A stretch of DNA of 64,000 nucleotides, taken from the NCBI RefSeq assembly GCF_900103195.1, contig NZ_FMWU01000005.1, forward strand, positions 124,001 through 188,000, in the 5' to 3' direction. This DNA comes from Methylobacterium sp. UNC378MF (GTDB lineage Bacteria; Pseudomonadota; Alphaproteobacteria; Rhizobiales; Beijerinckiaceae). Positions within the stretch are counted from its first letter, which is position 1. Every line of letters begins with the position of its first letter. The position numbers and the translations under genes were made by a program. This document shows, one piece after another, positions 1-7,982 of this stretch. The notes below the pieces were generated by a model. That model was given only the letters and a program-made list of their open reading frames with translations. It was not told where the DNA came from and did no database searches.

Positions 1-584
1 TCGATATTGAGCAATGGATTGGCGTCGGGCGTTCCATTCGGAAAGCCGGACGCCTCGCGGCCGAAGCCGATACCGAACATCTGCGTGGTGATCGGACCGG
101 TCACGGCAACCCCGTTCTTCGTTTCCGACGTCACCCGCAATATCGGGACACGCGTGGAGGCGACGAACTGTTGCTTGTCCGGGTCGTAGAGGTTGACGGT
201 CATCTCATAGAGATCACCATATAAGTAGCGGTTGCTGCTGCTGTAATTGATCATTCCTGGTCCAATGGGACGTTGGCCAGGAGCGGGCTGCCACGCCGCC
301 GAATCTTTGCCGATGGCGATGCCGGTGGACCCTGTATCGACCTGAAAGGGGCTCGACGTGTTGCTCGAGCCGAAGCTGATGCTCAGCGTCGCACCTGCGT
401 TGGGTGAACCATCGGGTTTCGTCGCCGCGAAGACGATGGGGGAGGTGTAGGGGATGGTGATGCTGGTCGATTTGTCTGAATAGAGACTCCAGGCGACACC
501 CTCGGCGCGGCCGGCCGTGGCCGGCATAGAGAGCGCCATCCCGGCAAAGAGCGCCGCGCGATAACGGTCAGCGAACGTCAACAC
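1..584 (-). CDS. Secreted protein with aspartic-protease-like DTGSTG motif (C-terminus cut by window edge)
   Basis: The frame is open from a GTG at 584 to the window edge, so only about 194 N-terminal residues are seen. AGG at 593-591 sits 6 nt before the GTG; a TTG at 590 is an alternative start. The first 27 residues look like a signal peptide (Arg near the start, a hydrophobic run ALFAGMALSM, an AGRA-type cleavage region). Residues 80-90 read FQVDTGSTGIA, the Asp-Thr-Gly-Ser pattern of pepsin- or retropepsin-like aspartic proteases, with D83 as the candidate catalytic Asp. The second catalytic Asp of a pepsin-like fold would lie beyond the window. Function is unproven; it could be a related non-catalytic surface protein. 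Confidence 0.7.
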   Translation of the reverse strand, partial: MLTFADRYRAALFAGMALSMPATAGRAEGVAWSLYSDKSTSITIPYTSPIVFAATKPDGSPNAGATLSISFGSSNTSSPFQVDTGSTGIAIGKDSAAWQPAPGQRPIGPGMINYSSSNRYLYGDLYEMTVNLYDPDKQQFVASTRVPILRVTSETKNGVAVTGPITTQMFGIGFGREASGFPNGTPDANPLLNI

Positions 585-932
585 TATCAACCTGCACTTC
601 GAGCCACGACTTCGTGATCGCGCAGGAGGGGATGGATAGGTTAACAACTAGCAAACGAACCCGCTGGGCGGTTAGGGATTGTCTTCGCCTGACACATCGG
701 GCGCAGCATGCGTTTTGTGCCTCCGTTCTGAAAGGAACGATGCTGAGCGGCACGCGATCGGCTGTTCTGGGGCAACCGGTCGACCTTTGTGGACCCAATG
801 CAGAAACGCCGCCGTAGGATCTACAGCACAGGCTCTTGGCCATCCTGCTGCGACATCAGAACGGCGCCCCAGCGCGCGCAATCCCGCAAGAACTGGAACC
901 TTGGTGGTGTGCAGCCGGCGCGGCTGCCATCA
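585..932. other. Intergenic stretch with no convincing gene
   Basis: Open frames here on both strands give Arg/Cys/Ser-rich translations with no family signature, initiation site or coding-type codon use. I see no tRNA, no insertion-sequence ends and no strong promoter. It separates the protease-like gene from the DUF1127 gene, both on the minus strand. Confidence 0.5.
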
Positions 933-1067
933 TCATGGTCGGTCGGGTATGTCGATCCGCAATAAGCCGACATCCTCCAGTTCGCGATCGGTGAACTGCA
1001 GCAGAATGCGGTGACTGCTCCGAATCCGGGCTTGTGCCACCAGCAGGTCCAGCAGGAAGCGCAGCAT
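933..1067 (-). CDS. DUF1127 small regulatory-type protein (44 aa)
   Basis: A 44-codon frame starts at ATG 1067, with GGAGG 9 nt upstream. The second half carries the DUF1127 (YjiS-like) pattern: a basic/hydrophobic lead, then LLQFTDRELEDVGLLR, where DRELxDxGL is the family hallmark. DUF1127 proteins are usually 40-80 residues and common in alphaproteobacteria; some are Arg-rich RNA-binding proteins acting in phosphate or central carbon control, but this copy has fewer arginines than most. A perfect CRP-type half-site pair lies 57 bp upstream of the start, so the neighbouring CRP-like regulator may control it. The family call is firm; the role is unknown. Confidence 0.75.
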   Translation of the reverse strand: MLRFLLDLLVAQARIRSSHRILLQFTDRELEDVGLLRIDIPDRP

Positions 1068-1123
1068 CGACGGCCTCCGCGTCGTGAATGCGACTTACCT
1101 AATCGGATCCCGGTTGTGGGAGG

Positions 1124-1139
1124 TGTGATACGCCTCACA
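1124..1139. promoter_or_regulatory. Perfect CRP-type operator TGTGA-N6-TCACA
   Basis: The sequence is TGTGA, a 6-nt spacer TACGCC, then TCACA, the exact core consensus recognised by E. coli CRP. It sits 57 bp upstream of the DUF1127 start and downstream of the CRP-like gene itself. A second perfect copy of the same core occurs at 2376-2391. Confidence 0.6.
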
Positions 1140-1285
1140 TCCGCTCCGCGATGCGGGCACAGACGCGTACCGATCTGGAAGAGACTGACGTGAATACACG
1201 CGGATCGTGCCTGCGTCTCAAGGCATGCGAATACTTAGGGCGAAAATCCTGTGCGATCTGAGATGGAAATCGGGTGCCATGCGAG

Positions 1286-1960
1286 TCAGATCTCGCTTGC
1301 CGTATGGCCTTGCGCGATCTTCTGCAAAGCTTTGTGGTCGTAGATCGTGCAGGCGCCCGGCACCAGAGAGATATAACCCTTCCGCTGCCAAGCTGAGAGA
1401 TGCCGGTTGGTGCCCTCTCGCGAGAGACCGACCATATGCCCGAGTTCGCGTTGCGTGGTCAGGACACGAGTGCCATCCCGGTCCGAGCCACCAGCCAGCG
1501 TGATCAGCACCTTGGCCAGACGCTGTTCTGCGCCTGCGAAGGCTTGATCCGTTAATTGCTGGCTTGTCCGGCGCAGTCGTCCGCTCAGGATTGCGAGCAA
1601 TCGGACTGCCAGAACGGGGAAGTCATCGAAAAGAGGAAGCAGGTCGCGCCGTTCGAGCAGCAGCAGGCAACAGCGGGTCGCCGCGATCGCGTCCGCCGTC
1701 CGGGGCCCGTCATCGAGCAAAGCGATCTCACCGAAAACCTCGTCCGGGCCAATGAGATTCATCACCAGTTCCGACCGGCCCTCTGGACCGGGCGCCGAGA
1801 TTCGGACGTGACCGCTGACGACAGCAAGCAGCCCATGGCTCTCGTCTCCCCGACAGAAGATGCGCTGACCGCAGCGGAATGTGAGAGGCTGCGCGCGGAG
1901 TGCGAGCCGGTCGAGGACCGCTTGCGGAGCATCCCAGAACAGCTTGTGCCGCGACAGCAT
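1286..1960 (-). CDS. Crp/Fnr-family transcriptional regulator, CRP-like
   Basis: The 224-residue product has the usual length. Residues 5-115 form a cyclic-nucleotide-binding beta-roll; FGEIALL followed by PRTA at residues 76-89 matches the phosphate-binding cassette with its Arg, so cAMP binding is plausible. A helix-turn-helix spans about residues 167-195; its recognition helix SREGTNR (180-186) keeps R181, E182 and R186, the three positions with which E. coli CRP reads TGTGA. There are no FNR-type N-terminal cysteines. The frame is open upstream to 2152, but ATG 1960 gives the family-typical N-terminus MLSRHKLF. Perfect CRP-type sites lie in front of both flanking genes, suggesting local control. 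Confidence 0.85.
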   Translation of the reverse strand: MLSRHKLFWDAPQAVLDRLALRAQPLTFRCGQRIFCRGDESHGLLAVVSGHVRISAPGPEGRSELVMNLIGPDEVFGEIALLDDGPRTADAIAATRCCLLLLERRDLLPLFDDFPVLAVRLLAILSGRLRRTSQQLTDQAFAGAEQRLAKVLITLAGGSDRDGTRVLTTQRELGHMVGLSREGTNRHLSAWQRKGYISLVPGACTIYDHKALQKIAQGHTASEI

Positions 1961-2371
1961 GGCACGCTTATCGACAATCGAGCCGGCTTTACCGGACCGC
2001 ACGCGCCGGGCTCCTGCTCGCTTTCCTGAAGCACAGCATCGAATCGCTGCGCGGCGAAAATCCGTAGCGTTCAGGATCTCGCATATTCCGCCGCATCCAA
2101 TGCATGCCGCTGATGAAAGATACCGTATTCGTGGTTCGTGAGCGGCATGCACACGATAGCGCGGCGGGTGAATTCTGTAAAAGGATATCTCGCACGCTGG
2201 GACCTGATAGCCCGCTCGGATCGGAATGCCCGGAGAATCGGTCGATGATCTGATGCTCCGGGCGACGGCGTCGTCGAGCGGCGATCGACGCGCGCCGCTG
2301 TCGAGGCGTCCGCGATGTCGCTCGCGGTAAGGCGCAGAGTGTGCGGATCCCGGACGATGCCGCGGCCTCTA
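1961..2371. other. Divergent intergenic region between crp-like and luxR-like genes
   Basis: No supported gene. This stretch and the operator beside it form the shared regulatory region of two divergent regulator genes. Minus-strand open frames here have no recognisable domain. Confidence 0.5.
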
Positions 2372-2395
2372 CACGTGTGATGACCGTCACACGTG
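2372..2395. promoter_or_regulatory. 24-bp perfect palindrome, CRP-type operator
   Basis: CACGTGTGA, spacer TGACCG, then TCACACGTG: two exact 9-bp arms with a 6-bp spacer, containing the CRP core TGTGA-N6-TCACA. It ends 72 bp before the luxR-type start codon and lies about 410 bp upstream of the divergent CRP-like gene. The long arms make chance occurrence unlikely. Confidence 0.7.
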
Positions 2396-2467
2396 CTGCG
2401 AGCCGATCAACTTTACAATCTCCGCTCCCACGAGGTGCTTCGCCCTAAGCCTGATGAGAGGCTGCTC

Positions 2468-3184
2468 ATGCAAACTGCCCCAGACCAGAAGCCTTTCAGG
2501 CCCGACCTGTCTTCGCCGGCGCTCAAGGATCCGGCCCACGCCTTCTCGAATTGGAAAGGCATGGCCAGCGGTCGCCAATACGGATCTCCAAACCCGGACG
2601 CTGTCGAGGGCGCGCTTCGCACCTTCGTTGATCAGTTCGAGGAGGGGTTGGCGGTTGTCGACAAGTGTGGGCGGGCGCTGTTCCTCAATGCCGCTGCCAA
2701 ACAGATTCTGGACGGCGCTCATTTGCGCCTTCTAGACGGATATTTGCGTGCGAATTCGTCGAGCGGCAGCATGGCGCTCCGCAAGATGATCGACGACTGT
2801 GCAGTCAAGAATTGCGGTGGCTCGCTTCGTCTCGTGTCCGACTGCAGTACGTTGCTGATCGCAGCGAGCGCAATTCCGTTCAAGAACAATTCGAAATTAG
2901 AGACATCTGTGCTTCTGCGACTGATCAATCCTGCGACTGCTCTGCTGCCGAGTGAGAGTGCGCTGCGGGCACAGTTCGGATTCACCCACACCGAAGCCGC
3001 GCTCGCCCTCGAGATGCTCGCCGGAAACGACCTAGCCGCCTGTGCGATCCATCGAGGGATCACGCTGAACACGGCACGCGCTCACCTGCGCAGCATGTTC
3101 GATAAGACGGAGACATGCCGTCAAGCGTCCTTGATACGACTCCTCCTGCTCTGCCCGCGAACGATCATGGGGCAGGCCGTTTAA
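2468..3184 (+). CDS. LuxR-family HTH regulator with PAS-like N-terminus
   Basis: The 238-residue protein ends in a LuxR-type helix-turn-helix (about residues 165-225): FGFTHTEAALALEMLAGNDL, then NTARAHLRSMFDKT, matching the four-helix GerE fold. Residues 50-150 resemble a PAS-like sensory region (EGLAVVDKCGRALFLNAAAK). I chose ATG 2468 because AGAGG lies 6 nt upstream; the frame is open from a GTG at 2393, but that codon is inside the CRP-type palindrome. No autoinducer-binding domain is recognisable, so quorum sensing is not implied. Control by the divergent CRP-like regulator is likely from the operator 72 bp upstream. Confidence 0.8.
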   Translation: MQTAPDQKPFRPDLSSPALKDPAHAFSNWKGMASGRQYGSPNPDAVEGALRTFVDQFEEGLAVVDKCGRALFLNAAAKQILDGAHLRLLDGYLRANSSSGSMALRKMIDDCAVKNCGGSLRLVSDCSTLLIAASAIPFKNNSKLETSVLLRLINPATALLPSESALRAQFGFTHTEAALALEMLAGNDLAACAIHRGITLNTARAHLRSMFDKTETCRQASLIRLLLLCPRTIMGQAV

Positions 3185-3360
3185 TTTGCATCGACCCGGA
3201 TCCCGACGGGTTCAGGCCGCGGTGGTGCTCGAAGCCTCCCAGATGTCGGCCAACCGGCCATGGGAACAGCTGTGCCCAGTATCCGATGGTGTGAGACGGA
3301 TCAGTCACGCATGTCATTCGCTGCGGCAGAGTTCTCATGCCCGGCCCGCGGCCATGGGCA

Positions 3361-4737
3361 TCAAGGGATCAGCCCCAGGCTGCGGCCGGCTTCGACGGGC
3401 CGCAGGACGCCGTAGCCGAACTCGGCGTTCCATCCTGCAGGTCCGGATTGCAGGGCGGTCGCGCGCAGGGTCTGCACCATCGACGCGGCCGTGGTGGCCG
3501 TCGGCTTCGCGCCCGTACGAAGCGCTGCGACACAGCCGGCCGCGACCGCGCAGGCCGCTGAGGTTCCCCCATCGGGCACGAACCGGCTCCGGCTGAGCGA
3601 GCCCAGGAAATGGCTGTAGGCCGTCAGGTCCGGTTTCTGCGGCATCATCCCGGCGATCGACGGTCCCTTGGCGGAATAGCCGAGCCGCTCCCCAGCGACC
3701 GTGCAGGCGGCAAGGGTGAGCACCTCCGGATAGGCATTGCCCCCCATGATCGCACCCGTCGCCCGCTTGAGGCAGGGAGCTGCTGGGCATTCGGGCCCAC
3801 AATTCGAGCCCGCGAACACGACGTCGATTCCGGCGAGCGTCAGGGCGCGCACGAAGGACCGGAACGGATGGTTCGGGTTGTCGACGTAGCGGCCGGGATG
3901 ACCTTCAGGAAAGTCGAGGCTCGGGTGGTAGATGCCCCAGCTGTTGCTCACGACGAGCGCGTCGTGCCCGGCGGGCGGCCCGTCGAGCACCCAGCGAGTG
4001 ATCAGGAACCAGTAGGCCTGGATGGCCGCTCCAACCGTCCCCGCAGCCGTGTGATCGCCAGCCGCGCGGGCGGTGAGGGCCGGGATGTCCAGCAGGGTGG
4101 CCTTCGGCGCCGCAATCAGCGCGTCAAAGGCGCACATCGTCCCGTGCCCGACCCGGTGCATGCCGGGTACGGAGACGATGGCCGGGGGCGACCAGGACTG
4201 GTCGGCGTTGAGGAGCGGCGGCGTGCCGAGCCGCGCGCTCAGCCGCGCCAGGGAGATCCCAACATCCACGATGGCGATCGCCACGCCCGTGCCGTCGAGG
4301 CCGTTCCGGGCGAGCACGCCCGTGTCGAGCCGCGTCCGCACATCCGCCGCGGTTCCGGCCGCCCGGCTGCTGCCGCAGGTCAGGGTCGTACCGATCTCGG
4401 CATCTGAATAGATCGCACCCCCATCGAGCGTGGCGGGAATCTCTCCGGAGGCAGGCACGGGGATGGTGGCACGCACCAGGAACCGATCCGACCGGCGTGA
4501 GTCGAAGGCCATGGGAGGGATCTCCCGCGCGGACGCTCCCGCGCCGATCGGGATCGCCCCGAAATCACCGTCGAGCTTCACCCCATCCGGGACCCGATGC
4601 GCGCTGAGCCAGCGGTTGGGTGCCTCGCGCGCGGACAGACTTTCGGCGGTCCGCACCAGGGACGGGTCGCGCGGCCTTTCCCAGAGAACGCGACGGAATC
4701 CGGATTGCGGTACATTGCGCGCCACGGACGCCTCCAT
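3361..4737 (-). CDS. Subtilisin-like serine peptidase (S8 family)
   Basis: The 458-residue protein has the S8 catalytic triad in order: D158 in VAIAIVDVGI, H198 in RVGHGTMCAF and S393 in DGGTSAACAVAAG. N312 in the FAGSNCG segment is the likely oxyanion-hole Asn, and NSWG (265-268) is also typical. The first ~140 residues are an extension without a clear signal peptide, perhaps a pro-region or partner-binding part. It is the last gene of a minus-strand cluster, 55 bp after the haloperoxidase-like gene and behind a nucleotide cyclase, an unusual combination. The substrate is unknown. The fold and activity call is firm; location (cytoplasmic or exported by another route) is uncertain. Confidence 0.88.
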   Translation of the reverse strand: MEASVARNVPQSGFRRVLWERPRDPSLVRTAESLSAREAPNRWLSAHRVPDGVKLDGDFGAIPIGAGASAREIPPMAFDSRRSDRFLVRATIPVPASGEIPATLDGGAIYSDAEIGTTLTCGSSRAAGTAADVRTRLDTGVLARNGLDGTGVAIAIVDVGISLARLSARLGTPPLLNADQSWSPPAIVSVPGMHRVGHGTMCAFDALIAAPKATLLDIPALTARAAGDHTAAGTVGAAIQAYWFLITRWVLDGPPAGHDALVVSNSWGIYHPSLDFPEGHPGRYVDNPNHPFRSFVRALTLAGIDVVFAGSNCGPECPAAPCLKRATGAIMGGNAYPEVLTLAACTVAGERLGYSAKGPSIAGMMPQKPDLTAYSHFLGSLSRSRFVPDGGTSAACAVAAGCVAALRTGAKPTATTAASMVQTLRATALQSGPAGWNAEFGYGVLRPVEAGRSLGLIP

Positions 4738-4792
4738 TCTTCGCCGCGCGATCAGGCGCTGCCGAAGCGATGTCCGCCTCGGCGGTGCATGG

Positions 4793-5602
4793 TCAGACCC
4801 ATTCCGCCTGCGCCGCCACCAGCGTGTCCTTGTAGAGCTGGCACTGCTTGATGAAGGGCTTCAGCTGCTGGCCCACCTGGAGGCCGACATCGACGTCCTG
4901 ACGGAAGTGCAGGCCCGCAATGACGCGGTTGAAGCCAACTCGCGCGGCCAGCGCCTCCAGGGCCTGGGCGTGGGCCGGAACAAGTTCCGCCAGGCAGGCG
5001 GAGGTAAAGCTCCCGATCAGAGCGTGACCGGCCGGATAGGAGGCGTGACCCGGCACCGGAACCGGCGGGTAGAGCATCGGGCAGACCTGGGATGGCCGCG
5101 GCCGTGTTGGGTTGCGCAGCTTCAGCATCATCATCGCCAGCTCGCCGCAACGCGCGATCAGCTTCATCAGCAAATAGGTCTGCGGATGCGAGGCCCTGCT
5201 GATGTTCAGCAACTGCAGCCAGGAGGTCTGGAAGTTTTGGTTCTGCTGGACGATCTCCGAGAGTGCGTCCGGACGCTCGGTGATCGCCAGAATCAACAGA
5301 TCGTCGATCATCGCCTGGGTGATGGCGGCCGGCCCCGGCAGCGCAATCGCGGCATCCCAGGTCTTGGTGCCCACCTTTGCCTTCATGAATTGCGGCATGA
5401 TGGCGAGCGCGAGCAGGTCAGGATCCCAATCGGAGGCCCGAAAGGTGGCGGTGAGATTGGCCGGAACCGGGATCTCCGCGAGCGGATGGTCGGCGCGCAT
5501 GGCGAAGACCTGCGGACCGGGAGACGTCGCGGTGTCCGCCCAATTGCCGCCCATCGGACTATTCCAGTTGCCGCCCAGCGCGTCGAACCAGTTGCCTCCC
5601 AT
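4793..5602 (-). CDS. Vanadium-dependent haloperoxidase / PAP2-like protein with N-terminal GGNW repeats
   Basis: The 269-residue product carries the PAP2/vanadium-haloperoxidase motifs: K161 followed by RPRP (167-170), PAGH (190-193, with H193) and NRVIAGLHFRQD, an R226-x5-H232-x3-D236 block. It lacks long membrane segments, which favours a soluble haloperoxidase-type enzyme over a membrane lipid phosphatase. Three GGNW tetrapeptides at residues 2-5, 10-13 and 18-21 start the protein. I chose ATG 5602 for its GGGGAG upstream; the frame opens at 5710, but that lies inside the cyclase gene. It sits 38 bp after the cyclase and 55 bp before the protease gene. Halogenation versus phosphatase activity cannot be decided here. 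Confidence 0.82.
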   Translation of the reverse strand: MGGNWFDALGGNWNSPMGGNWADTATSPGPQVFAMRADHPLAEIPVPANLTATFRASDWDPDLLALAIMPQFMKAKVGTKTWDAAIALPGPAAITQAMIDDLLILAITERPDALSEIVQQNQNFQTSWLQLLNISRASHPQTYLLMKLIARCGELAMMMLKLRNPTRPRPSQVCPMLYPPVPVPGHASYPAGHALIGSFTSACLAELVPAHAQALEALAARVGFNRVIAGLHFRQDVDVGLQVGQQLKPFIKQCQLYKDTLVAAQAEWV

Positions 5603-5640
5603 CGCCCGCTCCCCGATCCGCCATGGCGCAGACTCCGGCC

Positions 5641-7443
5641 CTATTGCGGCAGCCCGGCCCTCTCCAGCCTGTCTATAAATTCTTCTAACAGCATTCGTGA
5701 AAAGGGGCACCTGGCGGAATAAGCTTTCAGGCGGAAATCTGGCTGAACTGAGAGGATTGCGTGCGCGACGCGCTTGGCTTCCGGAATTCGATCTAGGGCA
5801 ACCAGCGTCGCCGCAAGTATTCTCAGGTTTGCGCTGAGCCTTTGATTAAGGGTGTAGGTCCTCTGGGACCATACGAGCGCCTCTTCGTAGTTCTTATTAA
5901 GATAATGTGCCTGTCCCAGGAACATAAGGTAAAAATAGGATTGCACGTCGACCGGAGAGAGGCGCAGCCCTTGCTCCGCACGGCTGACGGCCGCGTCTCC
6001 CTGTCCGACATAGCCGTAAACGCCACTACTGAGGGTCCAGGCCATCGCGTTGCCGGGCGAGGCTTCAAGGGCGCGCTCGAAGATCAGCATCGCCTTGTCG
6101 TATTCGCGGAAGAAGAGCGCCTGGGTGTGACCGTGGACTGCGAGCGCGAACCCGTCTGCCGGGTCGCGCTCGACAGCGGCGACCGCGAGGCGTGTCGCCT
6201 CCTCGGCCTCGGAGGCTACGTCCGTGGCCCAGCCCTGCGCCACGTTGTGGATGTGCCACAGAGCGGCGTACGCGAAGGACGTCGCGTAGGTCTCGTCGGC
6301 CCGCATGGCGTCCTGCAGAAGTTCACGGGCTTTCGGAAACTCAGGACTGCGCATGAGGTACATCGCGTCGACAGCCTGCAGCACGAGCTCGTAGGCGTTC
6401 CGGTTCTCGGAGCGCTTACGAAGCGCGCGCTTCAGCTCGGCCTCGCGGACATGGGGGGCGATGCTCCACAAGATGCGAGTGGCGATGCGGCTCTGCATTG
6501 CGAAGATGTCGGAGGTCGATCCGTCGTAACGGTCGGCCCAGATGACCGCACCGGTCTCCTGATCGGCGAGGCTGGCGTTGATCCGCAGCTTCGCCCTGTT
6601 CACCGCCACGGACCCGCTGAGCACGTAGCGCACGCCCAGTTCGCGGCTGACCCGCCGGCGGTCGATGCTGCGGCCCTGATACGGCAGGGTGGAGCTACGC
6701 GCGATGACCAGCAACCCGCGCACGCTTTGCAGCGCCACGATGAGGTCGTTGGCCAGCCCCATCCCGATGTAGTCCGAGCCGATGGCCTTCCCATCGGTAT
6801 GGAAGGGCAGCACCGCGATCGAGGGGACCTTGGCCTTCCGCCGACGCAGCGGTCGCGCCGCTGGATCGGATTCGGGCTGGCTCCCCAGCACCGAATAAGC
6901 CCGCACCGGTATCGCCATGTTTTTGAGGTGGACCGGACCGAGATCGACCGCCTTGATCTTCGCGCGTGGCGCGATCGAGTCGAAGACGGGCTTGGAGATG
7001 ATGATGCCGTCCGGCGGCGCCATTTCCTGCAAGCGCGCCGCAATATTGACGCCGCGGCCGAACACGTCGCCGGAATCGATGATCGTGGAGGCGACGTTGA
7101 CGCCGATCCGGAACCTGATCTTGCGCTCGCTCGACTGGGCGCGCTCAGTGGCGGCGACCTCGTCCTGCAGATGTAGCGCGCACGCAACCGCGTCGAGCGG
7201 CGAGTCGAAGGACGCGATCAAGCCATCGCCGGTGTTCTTGACGATGTGGCCACGGAAAGAGACGACACAGGGGTCGATCGTGCGAACCCTGAGCGCGCGC
7301 AGCCGCGTGTGCGTGTCCTCTTCGGCGATCTCGGTCAGTCGCGAGTAGCCCACCACGTCGGCCGCCAGGATCGCGAGGGTGCTGCGGACGATTTCCTCGG
7401 CTGGCGCCCGCGTATCCGCCATCCGTGGCTCCTGATCGTCCAT
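5641..7443 (-). CDS. Class III adenylate/guanylate cyclase with TolB-like and TPR region
   Basis: The 600-residue protein starts with a class III cyclase domain (about 20-185): LAADVVGYSRL with metal-binding D29, KNTGDGLIASF with K69 and D73, and GRGVNIAARL with N133 and R137 in the transition-state region. A PSIAVLPF segment near 208 opens a TolB/FlgO-like domain common behind soluble alphaproteobacterial cyclases, followed by a helical tetratricopeptide-like C-terminus from about 340. No transmembrane segment is evident. It probably makes cAMP (cGMP not excluded). It leads a minus-strand cluster with the haloperoxidase-like and subtilisin-like genes. MADT at residue 8 is an alternative start. 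Confidence 0.88.
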   Translation of the reverse strand: MDDQEPRMADTRAPAEEIVRSTLAILAADVVGYSRLTEIAEEDTHTRLRALRVRTIDPCVVSFRGHIVKNTGDGLIASFDSPLDAVACALHLQDEVAATERAQSSERKIRFRIGVNVASTIIDSGDVFGRGVNIAARLQEMAPPDGIIISKPVFDSIAPRAKIKAVDLGPVHLKNMAIPVRAYSVLGSQPESDPAARPLRRRKAKVPSIAVLPFHTDGKAIGSDYIGMGLANDLIVALQSVRGLLVIARSSTLPYQGRSIDRRRVSRELGVRYVLSGSVAVNRAKLRINASLADQETGAVIWADRYDGSTSDIFAMQSRIATRILWSIAPHVREAELKRALRKRSENRNAYELVLQAVDAMYLMRSPEFPKARELLQDAMRADETYATSFAYAALWHIHNVAQGWATDVASEAEEATRLAVAAVERDPADGFALAVHGHTQALFFREYDKAMLIFERALEASPGNAMAWTLSSGVYGYVGQGDAAVSRAEQGLRLSPVDVQSYFYLMFLGQAHYLNKNYEEALVWSQRTYTLNQRLSANLRILAATLVALDRIPEAKRVAHAILSVQPDFRLKAYSARCPFSRMLLEEFIDRLERAGLPQ

Positions 7444-7484
7444 CCGTAACGAGCGATCCCGATGAAGCCGTGCATCGCGGCAGT

Positions 7485-7766
7485 ATGGTTCCTTATCATG
7501 GTGGGGCGTACCTGGGGAGCAGCCTCCTGATCAGGACTTCTCCATCGGAACTCAGGAACAGAGTTGGGCTTGCCAGTCGATTTGCAGCGCGACTGTGGAA
7601 GACTGCATCCAGACCTCCCGACAGGATCGCCGAACTGACCAAGATTCTGAAAAGCGGGCGCCTGCCGGTCGTCTTCGACAATACGGGCAATCTGACGAAG
7701 CTGGCCGGTCCTGATACTCCGTATATCCGCGTGGCCGCCGACCTGATCGACAAGCACAGCGCCTGA
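7485..7766 (+). CDS. Small hypothetical protein (93-113 aa)
   Basis: The frame could begin at ATG 7425 (inside the 5' end of the cyclase gene on the other strand) or ATG 7485. The C-terminal half reads like a real protein, with segments such as IAELTKILKSGRLPVVF and PYIRVAADLIDKHSA and GC-rich third positions; the N-terminal third is less convincing. No strong ribosome binding site precedes either start. I recognise no domain. It is divergent from the cyclase cluster and could be a remnant of a longer gene. Confidence 0.4.
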   Translation: MVPYHGGAYLGSSLLIRTSPSELRNRVGLASRFAARLWKTASRPPDRIAELTKILKSGRLPVVFDNTGNLTKLAGPDTPYIRVAADLIDKHSA

Positions 7767-7982
7767 GTGACGCTGGCCGGCGCTTCCGTCTCCTCGCCAG
7801 TGGAGCTATCGACCCAGGCTGATCGCGGTCGGCCTGCGCCTACGGGGTGCTCGCCCCGTGCGCCCGGTCTGGGCCACGTACAGCCCCATCCGGCCTCTTC
7901 GGCCGATACCAGCCCGACGCGGCGCGACCGAGGGCGTGCGGATCGCCCCTCGAGCCGGTGAATTGCGTCGGACAAGACTGCC

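Noticed and set aside
568..1138. Several overlapping frames of 60-110 codons between the protease-like and crp-like genes
   Set aside because: Only the 44-codon DUF1127 frame has a family signature and ribosome binding site; the others are low-complexity noise.
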